DNA of 64,000 nucleotides from Candidatus Blautia stercorigallinarum. GTDB taxonomy: Bacteria > Bacillota > Clostridia > Lachnospirales > Lachnospiraceae. The notes under the pieces are model-generated. The model was not told the origin of the DNA, made no database searches, and saw only the letters and a list, made by a program, of their open reading frames with translations. Positions 24,701-32,599 of the stretch are shown here, in pieces. Position 1 is the first letter of the stretch, and every line of letters starts with the position of its first letter. The stretch is taken from contig DXIQ01000003.1 of assembly GCA_019112785.1 (NCBI GenBank), forward strand, positions 55,970 through 119,969, in the 5' to 3' direction. Position numbers and translations under genes: made by a program.

Positions 24701-25170
24701 ACCGGGAAGATGTGAAAGATCCGGAACATGCGGACCGGGAGATCCTGAAAAAACTGAAAATGGACGGTCTGGCAGGAGGAGAACCGGGGATCCTGGAGCG
24801 GCTTGACAAGGATCTGGCTCTTAGAAAAAGTGTAGAATCCCTGGCAGTTCCGGTAAAGTATACGGCTAAGGGAACTCTTGCGGGAAATTCCAAGGTGGCG
24901 GATCAGGAACAGTTTTCAACGATTATGAATTATGTAAACTATAAGGCCAGGGAGATCGGACAGGAGATCCTTGGTGGAAATGTAGAGGTAAATCCTTTCG
25001 CCTATCAGAAAGAAAGTGCCTGCGATTACTGTCCTTACCGGAATGTCTGCGGTTTTGACGAGAAGATCCCCGGATATTCCTTCCGGAGACTGGGAACCTG
25101 TAAGCCGGAGGAAATCTGGGAAAAGATGAAGGCAGCTTTGAAAAAAGTATCCACTGGGGAGGAGGAATAA
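21727..25170 (+). CDS. addB: ATP-dependent helicase/deoxyribonuclease subunit B
   Basis: A 1147-residue protein, normal for AddB. Residues 8-16 (GPSGSGKSY) are a Walker A-like loop. The nuclease core is VIDYKSGNTQLD near residue 932. The four cysteines of the AddB iron-sulfur cluster are present: one in the pair RCACSHF near 775, and C1099, C1102, C1108 in ACDYCPYRNVC. AddB works with AddA to unwind and degrade DNA ends to a recombinogenic 3' tail, the Firmicutes equivalent of RecBCD. addA starts 2 bases after its stop. Confidence 0.97.
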   Translation: MALQFIFGPSGSGKSYYIYNKIIQESMENPDRQYLVLVPEQFTMQTQKELVMLHPRKGIMNIDVLSFERLAFRVLEETGALSQELLEETGKSMVLRKVAQEKKGELKLLGSKMNKQGYVSQLKSMVSELRQYEIGAEDLDRLLEDIKEKPELFYKLKDIQTLYKGFFDYLEGKFITQEEILDVLAQRAEQSEKLRDSTVVLDGYTGFTPIQIQVLEKLLKICRQVYIPLTVGRGEDPYRLGSPYGLFYLTRQTVHKLCKLAEETKTSWSETWIPGKGEKYQGRFQEKGALDHLERNIFRKNGKPYGGGEKAVFIREALNPQEEMEETACRIRHMVRKKGYRFGDFALVTGDMEVYAPAARRAFEKYQIPCFIDEKHSLFMNPFVEYIRSAVDMVVEGFSYESVFRFLRCGLTDITEEEMDRLENYVIAMGIRGFARWDQEWVRSYRGEDPEECVKLNPVRQKLVDMWRPFGESLKDPQGTVKTCCQALYRFICENHIEKKLKTYEEGFAAGGDMALAKEYSQIYRIVMDLLDKLVEVLGEERVRPGAFKEILEAGLSEAKVGVIPPAADQVLVGDMERTRLKDIKVLFFAGVNEGKIPKEKNGSKILSDLNREELEGPLEKMGLALAPTAREELYTQKFYLYLNLTKPSREVYLTYSRLNSSGDMLSPSYLVNQVEKFFPKARELEEVPLYTESPQGAVEQVARELGGRQEKTKVFQELYTWLLKEKEWKPWADRLVETAYYVNPQDAIGKAVAQVLYGTELENSATRLEQFARCACSHFLTYGLVLRDRVRYQFTMADLGTLLHNSLDLFARKLREQGLLWTQLEDGERDRLAEACVDQVVAQAGESVLLSSARNAYTVKRAKRMVKRTVWALQFQLRQGRFLPALTEWAFGPWDNISSLDLRISPEEILHLTGRIDRIDLCREDGKVYVKVIDYKSGNTQLDPVKMYYGLQLQLALYLNAAVELEQRRFPKEKIVPAGIFYYNIKDPMLNREDVKDPEHADREILKKLKMDGLAGGEPGILERLDKDLALRKSVESLAVPVKYTAKGTLAGNSKVADQEQFSTIMNYVNYKAREIGQEILGGNVEVNPFAYQKESACDYCPYRNVCGFDEKIPGYSFRRLGTCKPEEIWEKMKAALKKVSTGEEE

Positions 25171-25172
25171 AG

Positions 25173-28100
25173 ATGGCAGTTTCATGGACCAAAGAACAGC
25201 AGAAGGTCATAGATACCAGGGACTGCAACATTCTGGTAAGCGCCGCGGCAGGAAGCGGAAAAACTGCGGTGCTGGTAGAGCGGATCCTGGAGCGGATCAT
25301 GGATAAAAACCGGCCGGTGGATATTGACCGGCTGCTGGTGGTGACTTTTACCAGAGCTGCGGCGGGAGAGATGAAAGAGCGGATTGCCAGAGCCATTGAG
25401 AAACGGCTGGAGGAAGACAGCGAAAACGAACACCTTCAGCGGCAGAGCACCCTGGTCCACCATGCTCAGATCACCACCATAGACAGCTTCTGCGCCTATG
25501 TGGTAAAAAACTATTTTCATCTTATTGACCTGGACCCTTCTTTCCGTATGGGAGATGAAGGGGAAATGCGGCTGATGAAAGGGGACGTAGCGGAAAAGAT
25601 CCTGGAAGAAGCCTATGGACGGGAAGACTATGAGGAGTTTTCTTCCTTTGTAGAAGGATTTGCCCAGGGAAAATCCGATGAGAATATTGAAGACCTGGTA
25701 CTGAAGCTCTATGAGTTTTCCATGAGTTATCCCTATCCCCGGGAATGGCTGGAGGAGTGCCGCAGAGCTTACCAGGTAAAAAGCCAGGAGGAGCTGGAAA
25801 ATGCCCCCTGGATGGGAGCTATAAAAGGAGAACTCCGAAAACAGATGGAAGAGGCGGAGGAACTTCTTTCCCAGGCTCTGGAAATCGCCGGGGAAGGGGA
25901 CGGCCCGGGATTTTATATTCCCCTTCTGGAGGAAGAAAAAAAATCTGTGGAGAACCTGCTTTCCATGGAGAAATTTTTTCAGTGGAAGGAAGCTATGGAC
26001 CATCTGGAATTTAAGCGCCTTCCTCCAGGTAAAAAGGCAGAGAAGGAGCAGGTCACCGAGGAAAAACAGGAGCTGGCAAAGAACCTGCGCAGCCAGGCAA
26101 AAGAGCTTCTGAACGATCTGAAAGGAAAGTATTTTCAGGAATCAGCAGAAGAAATGGTGGAGCACCTACAGGGGGCAGCCCGGCCCGTAGGGGTCCTGGT
26201 GGATCTGACCCTGGCCTTTATGGAGGCCTATAAAAAGAAAAAACAGGAAAAAAATATCCTGGATTTTTCCGATCTGGAGCACTATGCCCTGGAGATCCTG
26301 GTAGACCACAGTCCCCAAAAGGATGAACGGACCCAGGCTGCCAGGGAACTGGCAGATCAGTTTGCGGAAATCATGATCGACGAGTATCAGGACAGCAACC
26401 TGGTCCAGGAGAAGATCCTGACCTCTGTCTCCCGGGTAGAAGAGGGAGAATACAATATCTTCATGGTAGGAGATGTAAAGCAGAGTATTTACCGGTTCCG
26501 CCTGGCCCGGCCGGATCTGTTTATGGAAAAATTCCGCAGCTACCCCACAACTCCCGGGGGCAAAACTTACCGGATCGACCTTCACAAAAATTTCCGCAGC
26601 CGGGGTACGGTGCTGGACAGTGTGAACTATCTTTTCTATCAGATCATGGGAGAAGATCTGGGAGGGGTGGAATATGACGAGGACGCAGCCCTTTATCCAA
26701 AGGGCCAGTTTCCCCAGCTACCCCAAGGAACAGAGCCGGCAGCGGAGGTCCTCCTTCTGGAAGAGGATGATCCTCTGTGGCAGGAGCAGGACAGTCCGGA
26801 AACTGCCAGGGAGCTGGAAGCCAGGATGATCGCCATGAGGATCCGGGAACTGATGGAGGCGGGGCAGGTAACAGATAAGGATTCCGGAGAGCTGAGAAAA
26901 GTAAAGTACTCGGATATTACCATTTTACTCAGGACCATGTCAGGATGGTCAGAGACTTTTAAAAAGATCCTGAATTCCTGTAATATCCCTGCCAGCGTTA
27001 CTACAAAGACGGGATATTTCTCTGCCCCTGAGGTGGCGGCGGTGCTGGATTATCTCCAGATCCTGGATAATCCTTTTCAGGACATTCCCTTGGCCGGAGC
27101 TCTGAAAAACCAGCCTCAGGGATTTACCTTTGAGGAACTGGCCCGGATCCGGAATATTGGAAACGCAGGGGAAAGGACCAGCCTTTATGAGGCTCTGCTG
27201 GAGACAGAAAAACTCCGGGAGCCCCTGGGAGAGAAAGTCCGGGAATTTTTGAAAACCTACCGGGAACTGCGCCGGGAAGTGCCTTATACTCCTATCCATC
27301 AGCTGATCTGGGATTTCTTTGACAAAACAGAATTTCTCCTCTGGCAGCAGGCTTTTGCGTCAGGGGAACAGAGAAAAGCAAATCTTCTCATGCTCCTGGA
27401 AAAGGCCAGAGATTATGAAAGCACCAGCTACCGGGGGCTGTTTAACTTTGTCCGGTATATTGAAAATCTGAAAAAATATCAGGTGGATTTCGGAGAGGCA
27501 AATATCCTTTCCGAAAAAGAGGATACGGTAAAGATCATGAGTATCCACGGCAGTAAAGGCCTGGAATTTCCTGTGGTGTTTGTGGCAGGTATGGGAAAAC
27601 AGATGAATATGCAGGATGCCAGAGAGAGTATCGTGCTTCACCCGGATCTGGGGATCGGCGCTCCCTGGGTAGATGAGAAGCTGAGGATCCGGACCAGGAC
27701 CATTCTCCAGAGAGCGATCCAGCAGGAGATCACCCTGGAAAGCCTGGGGGAAGAGCTCCGGATCCTTTATGTGGCTCTTACAAGGGCAAGAGAGAAGCTG
27801 ATCCTTACAGGCACTCTTACAAAACTGCCGGAACGGCTTTCCCAGCAGGAAATGCTGAAACGGCGGAGTCAGAGACGCCTTCCCTACGGAGTGCGGGTGA
27901 AAGGAAAAAGCTATCTGGACTGGATCCTGTCGGCTCTGGCCAGACACAAGTCTATGAAGGAATTGTACCAGTCTGTGAATCTGGGAGTCTATCCTCTGAA
28001 TCCCCTCTATGAAGGACCTGGAGATTTCAGGATAAGGAAAGTCTCGCCTCTGGAACTGGTAATGGGAGAGCTGAACGCCAGGACCAGAGAGCTGGAAGAA

Positions 28101-28988
28101 AAGAAAGTTTACCTTCACTGGGATACAGAAAAGGTTTACGATCCGGATACCAGAAAAGAGCTGGAAGAAAGCCTGGCCTATGTATATCCCTATGAAGATC
28201 TGGGAAGGATCCCGGCAAAAGTGACGGTGTCGGAAGTAAAACGGCTTCAGGAAGAAGAGGAAGAAAGCCTGGAACTGTACCCGGCAGTCCGAAAATCCCG
28301 GGAAACAGCCTCAGAGACAGGAAAGCCGGTCAGGGAAACACAGGAATCGACCGGAAAAACACAAGAGACCGCCCTAGAATTGTCCCTTTCTCATGAGAAT
28401 GATCTGGCTCAGGAGACTCCAGAGGAAGGATATGTTCCGGCGTTTATGAGACCGGAACAGGAAGAGCTGAAAGGGGCGGAGAGAGGAACTGCCTATCACG
28501 CAGTTCTGGAGCGGCTGGATTATAAGAAGACAAATAGTCTGAAAGAGGTGCAGGACCAGATTCGGGACCTTTGTTTCCAGGGAAAGATTTCAGAAGCAGT
28601 GAAAAACTCCGTATGGCCAAAAGATATCTACGATTTTGCAGTAGGCAGCCTGGGACAGAGAATGAAGAAGGCGGCGGCAGAAGGACTTCTTAAGAGAGAG
28701 CAGCCCTTTGTTATAGCTGTGCCGGCTTCCTCGGTAAAGGAAGACTATCGGTCAGAGGAAGAGATCCTGGTCCAGGGTATCATTGATGCCTGTTTTGAGG
28801 AAGAGGGGGATCTGGTGCTGGTAGATTACAAAACAGACCGTATTCCCTCAGGAGATCCCAGGGAACTGACAGAGAGGTATAAGATCCAGCTTCTGTACTA
28901 TCAGGAAGCTCTGGAACGGATGACTGGTAAAAAAGTAAAAGAAAAATATATTTATTCCTTTTATCTAAAAAAGGCAATACCGGTGTGA
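25173..28988 (+). CDS. addA: ATP-dependent helicase/nuclease subunit A
   Basis: A 1271-residue UvrD-like helicase with C-terminal nuclease. The Walker A motif is SAAAGSGKTAVLVERI (23-38), the Walker B motif IDEYQDSN near 404, the motif V-VI region ISIHGSKGLEFPVVFV-like near 790, and the RecB nuclease motif LVLVDYKTDRI near 1213. A Glu/Thr-rich low-complexity insert (about residues 1040-1085: KSRETASETGKPVRETQEST and on) separates the helicase and nuclease parts. GGAGGAGG precedes the start. The last codons and the stop lie inside the terminator stem that follows. Confidence 0.97.
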   Translation: MAVSWTKEQQKVIDTRDCNILVSAAAGSGKTAVLVERILERIMDKNRPVDIDRLLVVTFTRAAAGEMKERIARAIEKRLEEDSENEHLQRQSTLVHHAQITTIDSFCAYVVKNYFHLIDLDPSFRMGDEGEMRLMKGDVAEKILEEAYGREDYEEFSSFVEGFAQGKSDENIEDLVLKLYEFSMSYPYPREWLEECRRAYQVKSQEELENAPWMGAIKGELRKQMEEAEELLSQALEIAGEGDGPGFYIPLLEEEKKSVENLLSMEKFFQWKEAMDHLEFKRLPPGKKAEKEQVTEEKQELAKNLRSQAKELLNDLKGKYFQESAEEMVEHLQGAARPVGVLVDLTLAFMEAYKKKKQEKNILDFSDLEHYALEILVDHSPQKDERTQAARELADQFAEIMIDEYQDSNLVQEKILTSVSRVEEGEYNIFMVGDVKQSIYRFRLARPDLFMEKFRSYPTTPGGKTYRIDLHKNFRSRGTVLDSVNYLFYQIMGEDLGGVEYDEDAALYPKGQFPQLPQGTEPAAEVLLLEEDDPLWQEQDSPETARELEARMIAMRIRELMEAGQVTDKDSGELRKVKYSDITILLRTMSGWSETFKKILNSCNIPASVTTKTGYFSAPEVAAVLDYLQILDNPFQDIPLAGALKNQPQGFTFEELARIRNIGNAGERTSLYEALLETEKLREPLGEKVREFLKTYRELRREVPYTPIHQLIWDFFDKTEFLLWQQAFASGEQRKANLLMLLEKARDYESTSYRGLFNFVRYIENLKKYQVDFGEANILSEKEDTVKIMSIHGSKGLEFPVVFVAGMGKQMNMQDARESIVLHPDLGIGAPWVDEKLRIRTRTILQRAIQQEITLESLGEELRILYVALTRAREKLILTGTLTKLPERLSQQEMLKRRSQRRLPYGVRVKGKSYLDWILSALARHKSMKELYQSVNLGVYPLNPLYEGPGDFRIRKVSPLELVMGELNARTRELEEKKVYLHWDTEKVYDPDTRKELEESLAYVYPYEDLGRIPAKVTVSEVKRLQEEEEESLELYPAVRKSRETASETGKPVRETQESTGKTQETALELSLSHENDLAQETPEEGYVPAFMRPEQEELKGAERGTAYHAVLERLDYKKTNSLKEVQDQIRDLCFQGKISEAVKNSVWPKDIYDFAVGSLGQRMKKAAAEGLLKREQPFVIAVPASSVKEDYRSEEEILVQGIIDACFEEEGDLVLVDYKTDRIPSGDPRELTERYKIQLLYYQEALERMTGKKVKEKYIYSFYLKKAIPV

Positions 28989-29009
28989 GAACGCCGGTAT
29001 TGCCTTTTT
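28973..29009 (+). terminator. Rho-independent terminator overlapping the addA stop
   Basis: GGCAATACCGG (28973-28983) and CCGGTATTGCC (28994-29004) form a perfect 11-bp stem followed by TTTTT. The left arm encodes the last residues of AddA. An A-run upstream of the stem means it may work in both directions. Confidence 0.92.
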
Positions 29010-29113
29010 AAGACTTGAAGTTTCCTTACTGTTTTACAGTAATTTCATAGATATTTTCTAAACCCTGTGCTATGATGAAAGCATAGGATTCCTCTGTCAG
29101 TGGAGGAAGAAAA

Positions 29114-29508
29114 ATGAGTAAGAAGACATTAAATGAGCTGACACTGAAAGATAATTTTATGTTTGGCGCCAGTGATGGTAAATGAGGAAAACTGCAGGAA
29201 AGCCAGAAAGACTTCGAGATGATTTTGTAAAACAGCTTCAAAATTTTATCTTTCAGGTAAAACGGGACAGAGAAATGGAGGGACGCTTTATGCTTTTGGA
29301 ATTGTTATTGCAGGATGAGCGGGCCGAAGGAGTTCTGGAGGGAAAAAGAGAGGAAATCCTGGAATTGTTATCAGATTTGGATACGGTACCGGAAGACCTG
29401 GAAAATGAAGTGGAAAGCCAGGAAGATCCGGAGGTTTTAGGAATCTGGCTGAAACTGGCCGCAAGAGCTTCTTCTCTGGAGGAATTCAGAGAAAATATTC
29501 ACAAATGA
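29114..29508 (+). pseudogene. decayed Rpn family nuclease/transposase gene
   Basis: ATG 29114 behind GGAGG reads MSKKTLNELTLKDNFMFGA, the characteristic Rpn opening. An extra base then shifts the frame (the other frame continues VMVNEENCRK) and TGA follows at once. The main catalytic part of about 150-200 residues is missing. The last 95 codons (DDFVKQLQNFIFQVKRDREM through WLKLAARASSLEEFRENIHK) match the C-terminal end of such proteins. So the gene has lost its nuclease core by deletion and is non-functional. The two ends remain to show what it was. Confidence 0.75.
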
Positions 29509-29523
29509 TAAACAGATCTTACT

Positions 29524-29580
29524 CCTGCGAGCAATGAGCCAAGGGACATGTTGTATGTAGAATTGGCGAATGCCGCAAGG
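29524..29580 (-). repeat. palindromic repeat, family A copy 4 (inverted)
   Basis: Read on the minus strand it gives TTGCGGCATTCGCCAATTC, a variable tip, then CATGTCCCTTGGCTCATTGC. These are the same framing words as the copy at 10055-10113, with outer GCGGC...GCTCGC. It lies 16 bases after the decayed Rpn gene. Confidence 0.65.
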
Positions 29581-29597
29581 GTCTTTGAAAGCAGCGA

Positions 29598-29687
29598 AAC
29601 TGAGGAGAAGAACTGCCGCATTAATCGAAATGGAGAATATTCCTGACATATGACTAATGTGAAAGCGCCTTCCTCAGTTCCTGTTTT
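29598..29687. repeat. family B repeat within a long hairpin ending in a T-run
   Basis: AACTGAGGAGAAG (29598-29610) pairs with CTTCCTCAGTT (29669-29679), with one bulged base, and is followed by TTTTT at 29683-29687, which looks like a terminator on the plus strand. The inside (29613-29665) carries the family B words CTGCCGCATTAATCGAAA, GAGAATATTCC and GACATATGACTAATG. The rest of the 440-base gap to 29888 is AT-rich and holds no gene I can support; a small hairpin GATTTC/GAAATC lies near 29772-29795. Confidence 0.65.
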
Positions 29688-29888
29688 TCAATGTATATCT
29701 ATGCCATATCTGGCAAAATCCAAGAAATGATTTAGATTAATAAGCAATGAGGTATTTGATTTCAGGATTTCACAAGTGAGAAATCTGATGAAACCTGTAT
29801 TATTTTATGAATGGGCAGAGAAATTCTATTTTCTAAGGACCTTCTATTTTTCTTTCACCAATCTTTAGAAATTCTTAATATAATATTG

Positions 29889-29918
29889 TTGACAAAATTA
29901 TATTATATAACATATAGT
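29889..29918 (+). promoter_or_regulatory. promoter and likely PadR operator of the padR-HAAS-DUF4097-PspC operon
   Basis: TTGACA (29889-29894), an 18-base spacer, TATAGT (29913-29918), 32 bases before the padR start. The spacer and -10 region (ATATTATATAACATATAGTAT) are nearly symmetric, as expected for autoregulation by a PadR-type dimer. Confidence 0.6.
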
Positions 29919-29949
29919 ATTGAATAAGAAATAGCAAAGGGGTGAGGAT

Positions 29950-30267
29950 ATGGTTTTCAATACAGGTGCAGCCCTTCTGGATGCCATTGTTCTGGCAGTT
30001 GTATCCAGAGAGGAAGAGGGGACTTACGGCTACAAGATTACCCAGGATGTGCGCCGGGTACTGGAAGTTTCAGAATCCACCCTGTATCCGGTTCTGCGGC
30101 GCCTTCAGAAAGATGAGTGCCTGGAAACTTATGACCGGGAATTCGCAGGAAGGAACAGAAGGTATTATAAAGTCACAGAAAAAGGTATGGTACAGTTGAA
30201 TCTATACAGGGAAGAATGGAAAAGCTACTCAACAAAAATCAGTACATTGTTTGAGGGAGGGGACTGA
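29950..30267 (+). CDS. PadR family transcriptional regulator
   Basis: A 105-residue winged-helix protein with the family core TYGYKITQDVRRVLEVSEST (about 25-44), LYPVLRRLQKDECLETY and RRYYKVTEKG. The size matches the short PadR-s2 type. AGGGGTGAGGAT precedes the ATG. The next gene starts 2 bases past its stop. In Firmicutes, PadR genes followed by a HAAS/DUF1700 membrane gene form a known arrangement, where the regulator controls the operon in response to envelope stress. That role here is inferred from gene order. Confidence 0.93.
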   Translation: MVFNTGAALLDAIVLAVVSREEEGTYGYKITQDVRRVLEVSESTLYPVLRRLQKDECLETYDREFAGRNRRYYKVTEKGMVQLNLYREEWKSYSTKISTLFEGGD

Positions 30268-30268
30268 A

Positions 30269-31093
30269 ATGAACAGAACAGAATTTTTAGAGCAGCTGGA
30301 GCGGCTGCTGTGGGATATACCGGAATCAGAAAGAAAGGCAGCTCTGGAATACTATCAGGATTACTTTGAAGACGCAGGAGCGGAGAATGAAGGAAAAGTG
30401 ATCCAGGAGCTGGGAAGCCCCGGCAAGGTAGCGGCCATCATCCGGGCAGATCTGGAAAATGAGGGGATACAGTACGGAGAATATACAGAGACGGGATATA
30501 CCGATGAGAGATTTCAGGAAAAAAATGTACCGGAACCTTCGGAAATGAAAGAAAACAGCGAGAAATCTGAAACCGGATCAGGAACCGGCCAGGAAGAAAA
30601 TAACTGGGACGGCACCCGGTACAGAGATCCTCAGGGAGAGAGAAGACAGCACAGTTATGACGGCCCTTACAGCAGAGCCGGGTATGGAAGAGCTTACGGA
30701 CAGAATCCCAGACGTTCCAGAAGCGGAGCCGGGTGGATCCTGCTGATCATTTTTGTTGTAGTAGCCTTTCCCATGGTGTTTGGTTTCGGAATGGGAGCTT
30801 TAGGTATACTTATGGGGATCATCGGAGGCATTATCGGACTGCTGGCAGGCGGGATCGGCCTGACTGTAGGCGGCGTTATGTTTCTGATCCACACCCTGGT
30901 GTTTCAGCTGCCTTCTCCTCCTACAGCAGTTGCCTGTGTGGGAGGGGCGCTCATGATGACGGCAGTTGGTATCCTGCTGCTCCTGGCTTTCATCTGGCTG
31001 GTCTTCCGGGCGTTCCCGGCAGTATTCCGCTGGACGGTGGATCTGATCCAGAGAGTCCTGCACAGAGGTATCCGGGGAGGTGAAAATTCATGA
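30269..31093 (+). CDS. HAAS signaling domain (DUF1700) membrane protein
   Basis: A 274-residue protein. Residues 1-80 begin MNRTEFLEQLERLLWDIPES and include EALEYYQDYFEDAG-type helices and ELGSPGKVAAIIR, the HAAS/DUF1700 domain that usually pairs with PadR regulators. Residues 80-155 are a polar, Gly/Arg/Ser-rich linker. The rest holds about three to four membrane segments rich in Gly. The start at 30269 has GAGGGAGGGG upstream; an in-frame ATG at 30251 overlaps padR. It overlaps the next gene by four bases (ATGA). The mechanism is unknown. Confidence 0.85.
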   Translation: MNRTEFLEQLERLLWDIPESERKAALEYYQDYFEDAGAENEGKVIQELGSPGKVAAIIRADLENEGIQYGEYTETGYTDERFQEKNVPEPSEMKENSEKSETGSGTGQEENNWDGTRYRDPQGERRQHSYDGPYSRAGYGRAYGQNPRRSRSGAGWILLIIFVVVAFPMVFGFGMGALGILMGIIGGIIGLLAGGIGLTVGGVMFLIHTLVFQLPSPPTAVACVGGALMMTAVGILLLLAFIWLVFRAFPAVFRWTVDLIQRVLHRGIRGGENS

Positions 31094-31980
31094 AAAAGTT
31101 TACAAAAATCGCTTTGATCACAGCTCTTGTCATGCTGGTCACAGGAGGGATCCTTACGGCAGGAGGAATCCTTTTCGGGGCTTCCCCACAGGCATTCATG
31201 AACGGCCTGGAAAGAGGAACAAAAAATAATTCTGTTTTTAACCGCTGGTTTGGAAATCACTGGCTGGAAAGACTGACAGAACTGGATGATCTGGATGAGA
31301 TCGGAGAGGACTGGGAAGATTACTGGGAGGATCGAGGAGAATCCTGGATCAGAGACTGGTCTGATGAAACAGGTATCCGCAATATGGATTGGTCCGATGC
31401 CGGGGAAAAGGCCAGCATTGACGCTTCAAAGGTGAAGAGCCTTTATGTGACGGCAGAAGCGGGAGAAATCCGGATACAGCCCTCTTCAGATGAAAAAATA
31501 TGGATTTCGGGGCTGGATCCCAGTCTTTATGTGGCGGATATGGATCTTGATACAAAAGAACTTACCATATCCAGAAGCGACTCATCAGTGGACAGTGAAA
31601 AAACTCTGCTGATCCGGATCCCGCAGGATAAGGTGTTTGAGGAGCTGTATCTGAATTCCAGCGCAGGAAACCTGGAGACAGAAGGAAAACTTGCCGCCAA
31701 AATCTGTGATATGGATGTGGCGGCAGGCAATCTGGAAGTGGAACTTATGGAAGCGGATGATTCCACCCTGAACTGTAACGCGGGTCGGCTGAAGATAAAA
31801 TTTACCGGGAAACTGAATGACTATGCGGCAGACGTCAGTGTTAATACCGGCGCCCTGGATCTGGGCGGAGAGAGCATAGATGGTTTTCATGATGGAACCT
31901 TTGGAGACTTAGACTCAGATAAGACTATGGACATAGATAATAATGCAGGAAATATCAGAGTAGATTTTGAAAATAAATAG
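31090..31980 (+). CDS. DUF4097 family beta-strand repeat protein, membrane anchored
   Basis: A 296-residue protein with one N-terminal hydrophobic segment (about 7-33: ALITALVMLVTGGILTAGGI). An acidic Asp/Glu/Trp-rich stretch follows (DDLDEIGEDWEDYWEDRGE, about 60-78), then from about 120 a beta-strand repeat region (VKSLYVTAEAGEIRIQPSS, LYLNSSAGNLETEGK, MDVAAGNLEVELME, LNCNAGRLKIKF). This is the DUF4097/adhesin-like right-handed repeat that often accompanies PadR-HAAS and PspC genes. It probably lies outside the cell membrane. Overlap with the preceding gene and GGGGAGGTG show coupling. Confidence 0.88.
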   Translation: MKKFTKIALITALVMLVTGGILTAGGILFGASPQAFMNGLERGTKNNSVFNRWFGNHWLERLTELDDLDEIGEDWEDYWEDRGESWIRDWSDETGIRNMDWSDAGEKASIDASKVKSLYVTAEAGEIRIQPSSDEKIWISGLDPSLYVADMDLDTKELTISRSDSSVDSEKTLLIRIPQDKVFEELYLNSSAGNLETEGKLAAKICDMDVAAGNLEVELMEADDSTLNCNAGRLKIKFTGKLNDYAADVSVNTGALDLGGESIDGFHDGTFGDLDSDKTMDIDNNAGNIRVDFENK

Positions 31981-31995
31981 AAAGGGGTATGTGTC

Positions 31996-32181
31996 ATGTC
32001 AGATAAGAGATTATATCGTTCTTCTGTAAATTATATGCTGGCAGGAGTCTGCGGAGGGATCGGAGAATATTTTAATATAGATCCTACTCTGATCCGCCTT
32101 GCCTGGGTCATTGTCACCTGTATGAGCTTTGGTTCAGGGATCATTGCCTATATCATTGCTGCGATCGTCATTCCTAAATAA
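31996..32181 (+). CDS. PspC domain protein
   Basis: A 61-residue protein that is one PspC domain: RLYRSSVNYMLAGVCGGIGEY, then NIDPTLIRLAWVIVT and a Gly-rich membrane helix. PspC-type proteins sit in the membrane in the phage-shock/envelope-stress response. AAAGGGG is upstream. It closes the PadR operon, 15 bases after the DUF4097 gene, and is followed by a terminator-like hairpin at 32281. Confidence 0.95.
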   Translation: MSDKRLYRSSVNYMLAGVCGGIGEYFNIDPTLIRLAWVIVTCMSFGSGIIAYIIAAIVIPK

Positions 32182-32280
32182 GAAAGAAAAAAGGCTGGCA
32201 GCGATTCAGTTATATCGCCTATGCAGGCTTAAGTTTGGGACCAGGTATCGTTAAAATAATTGTATAAAGAAAAAGAAAAG

Positions 32281-32314
32281 GGCCATACTCTAGGAAAAAG
32301 GAGTGTGGCTTTTT
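32281..32314 (+). terminator. terminator-like hairpin overlapping the spore protein ribosome binding site
   Basis: GCCATACTC (32282-32290) and GAGTGTGGC (32301-32309) form a 9-bp stem with one G-T pair, followed by TTTTT. The AAGGAG ribosome binding site of the next gene lies in the loop and right arm. It can end the PadR operon, and it could also mask translation of the spore protein in read-through RNA. Confidence 0.7.
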
Positions 32315-32530
32315 ATGTCTAAGAAAAAAGAAGAAAAAATTAATTTAAATAGGATCCCTCAGGAGGAACAGTTAAAATATGAAATTGCCGAAGAACTGGG
32401 AGTTCTGGACAAAGTTCTGGAAGGAGGATGGAAAAGCCTTTCTGCCAAGGAGACCGGAAGGATCGGAGGGCTTATGACCAAAAGAAGAAGAGAGGAAAAA
32501 AAGAAAGAAGAAAATATGGAAATTTCTTGA
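32315..32530 (+). CDS. divergent alpha/beta-type small acid-soluble spore protein
   Basis: A 71-residue protein. LKYEIAEELGVLDKVLEGGW (about 19-38) holds the E-I-A GPR protease cleavage region of alpha/beta SASPs. SLSAKETGRIGGLMTKRRRE (about 40-59) matches their second conserved block, which normally has a T-x-R-E-x-G-x-x-G-G-x-M pattern. These proteins coat and protect spore DNA in the forespore and are degraded at germination. The charged ends (KKKEEK, KKKEEN) are unusual. The start is ATG 32315; a GTG at 32303 is in frame. No clear sigma-G promoter is visible upstream. Confidence 0.75.
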   Translation: MSKKKEEKINLNRIPQEEQLKYEIAEELGVLDKVLEGGWKSLSAKETGRIGGLMTKRRREEKKKEENMEIS

Positions 32531-32599
32531 CGCATGTTATGGCAGGTGGTATTATACAGATGTATAATTCCATAAACCTATTAAGTGCACCTGTGTTGA

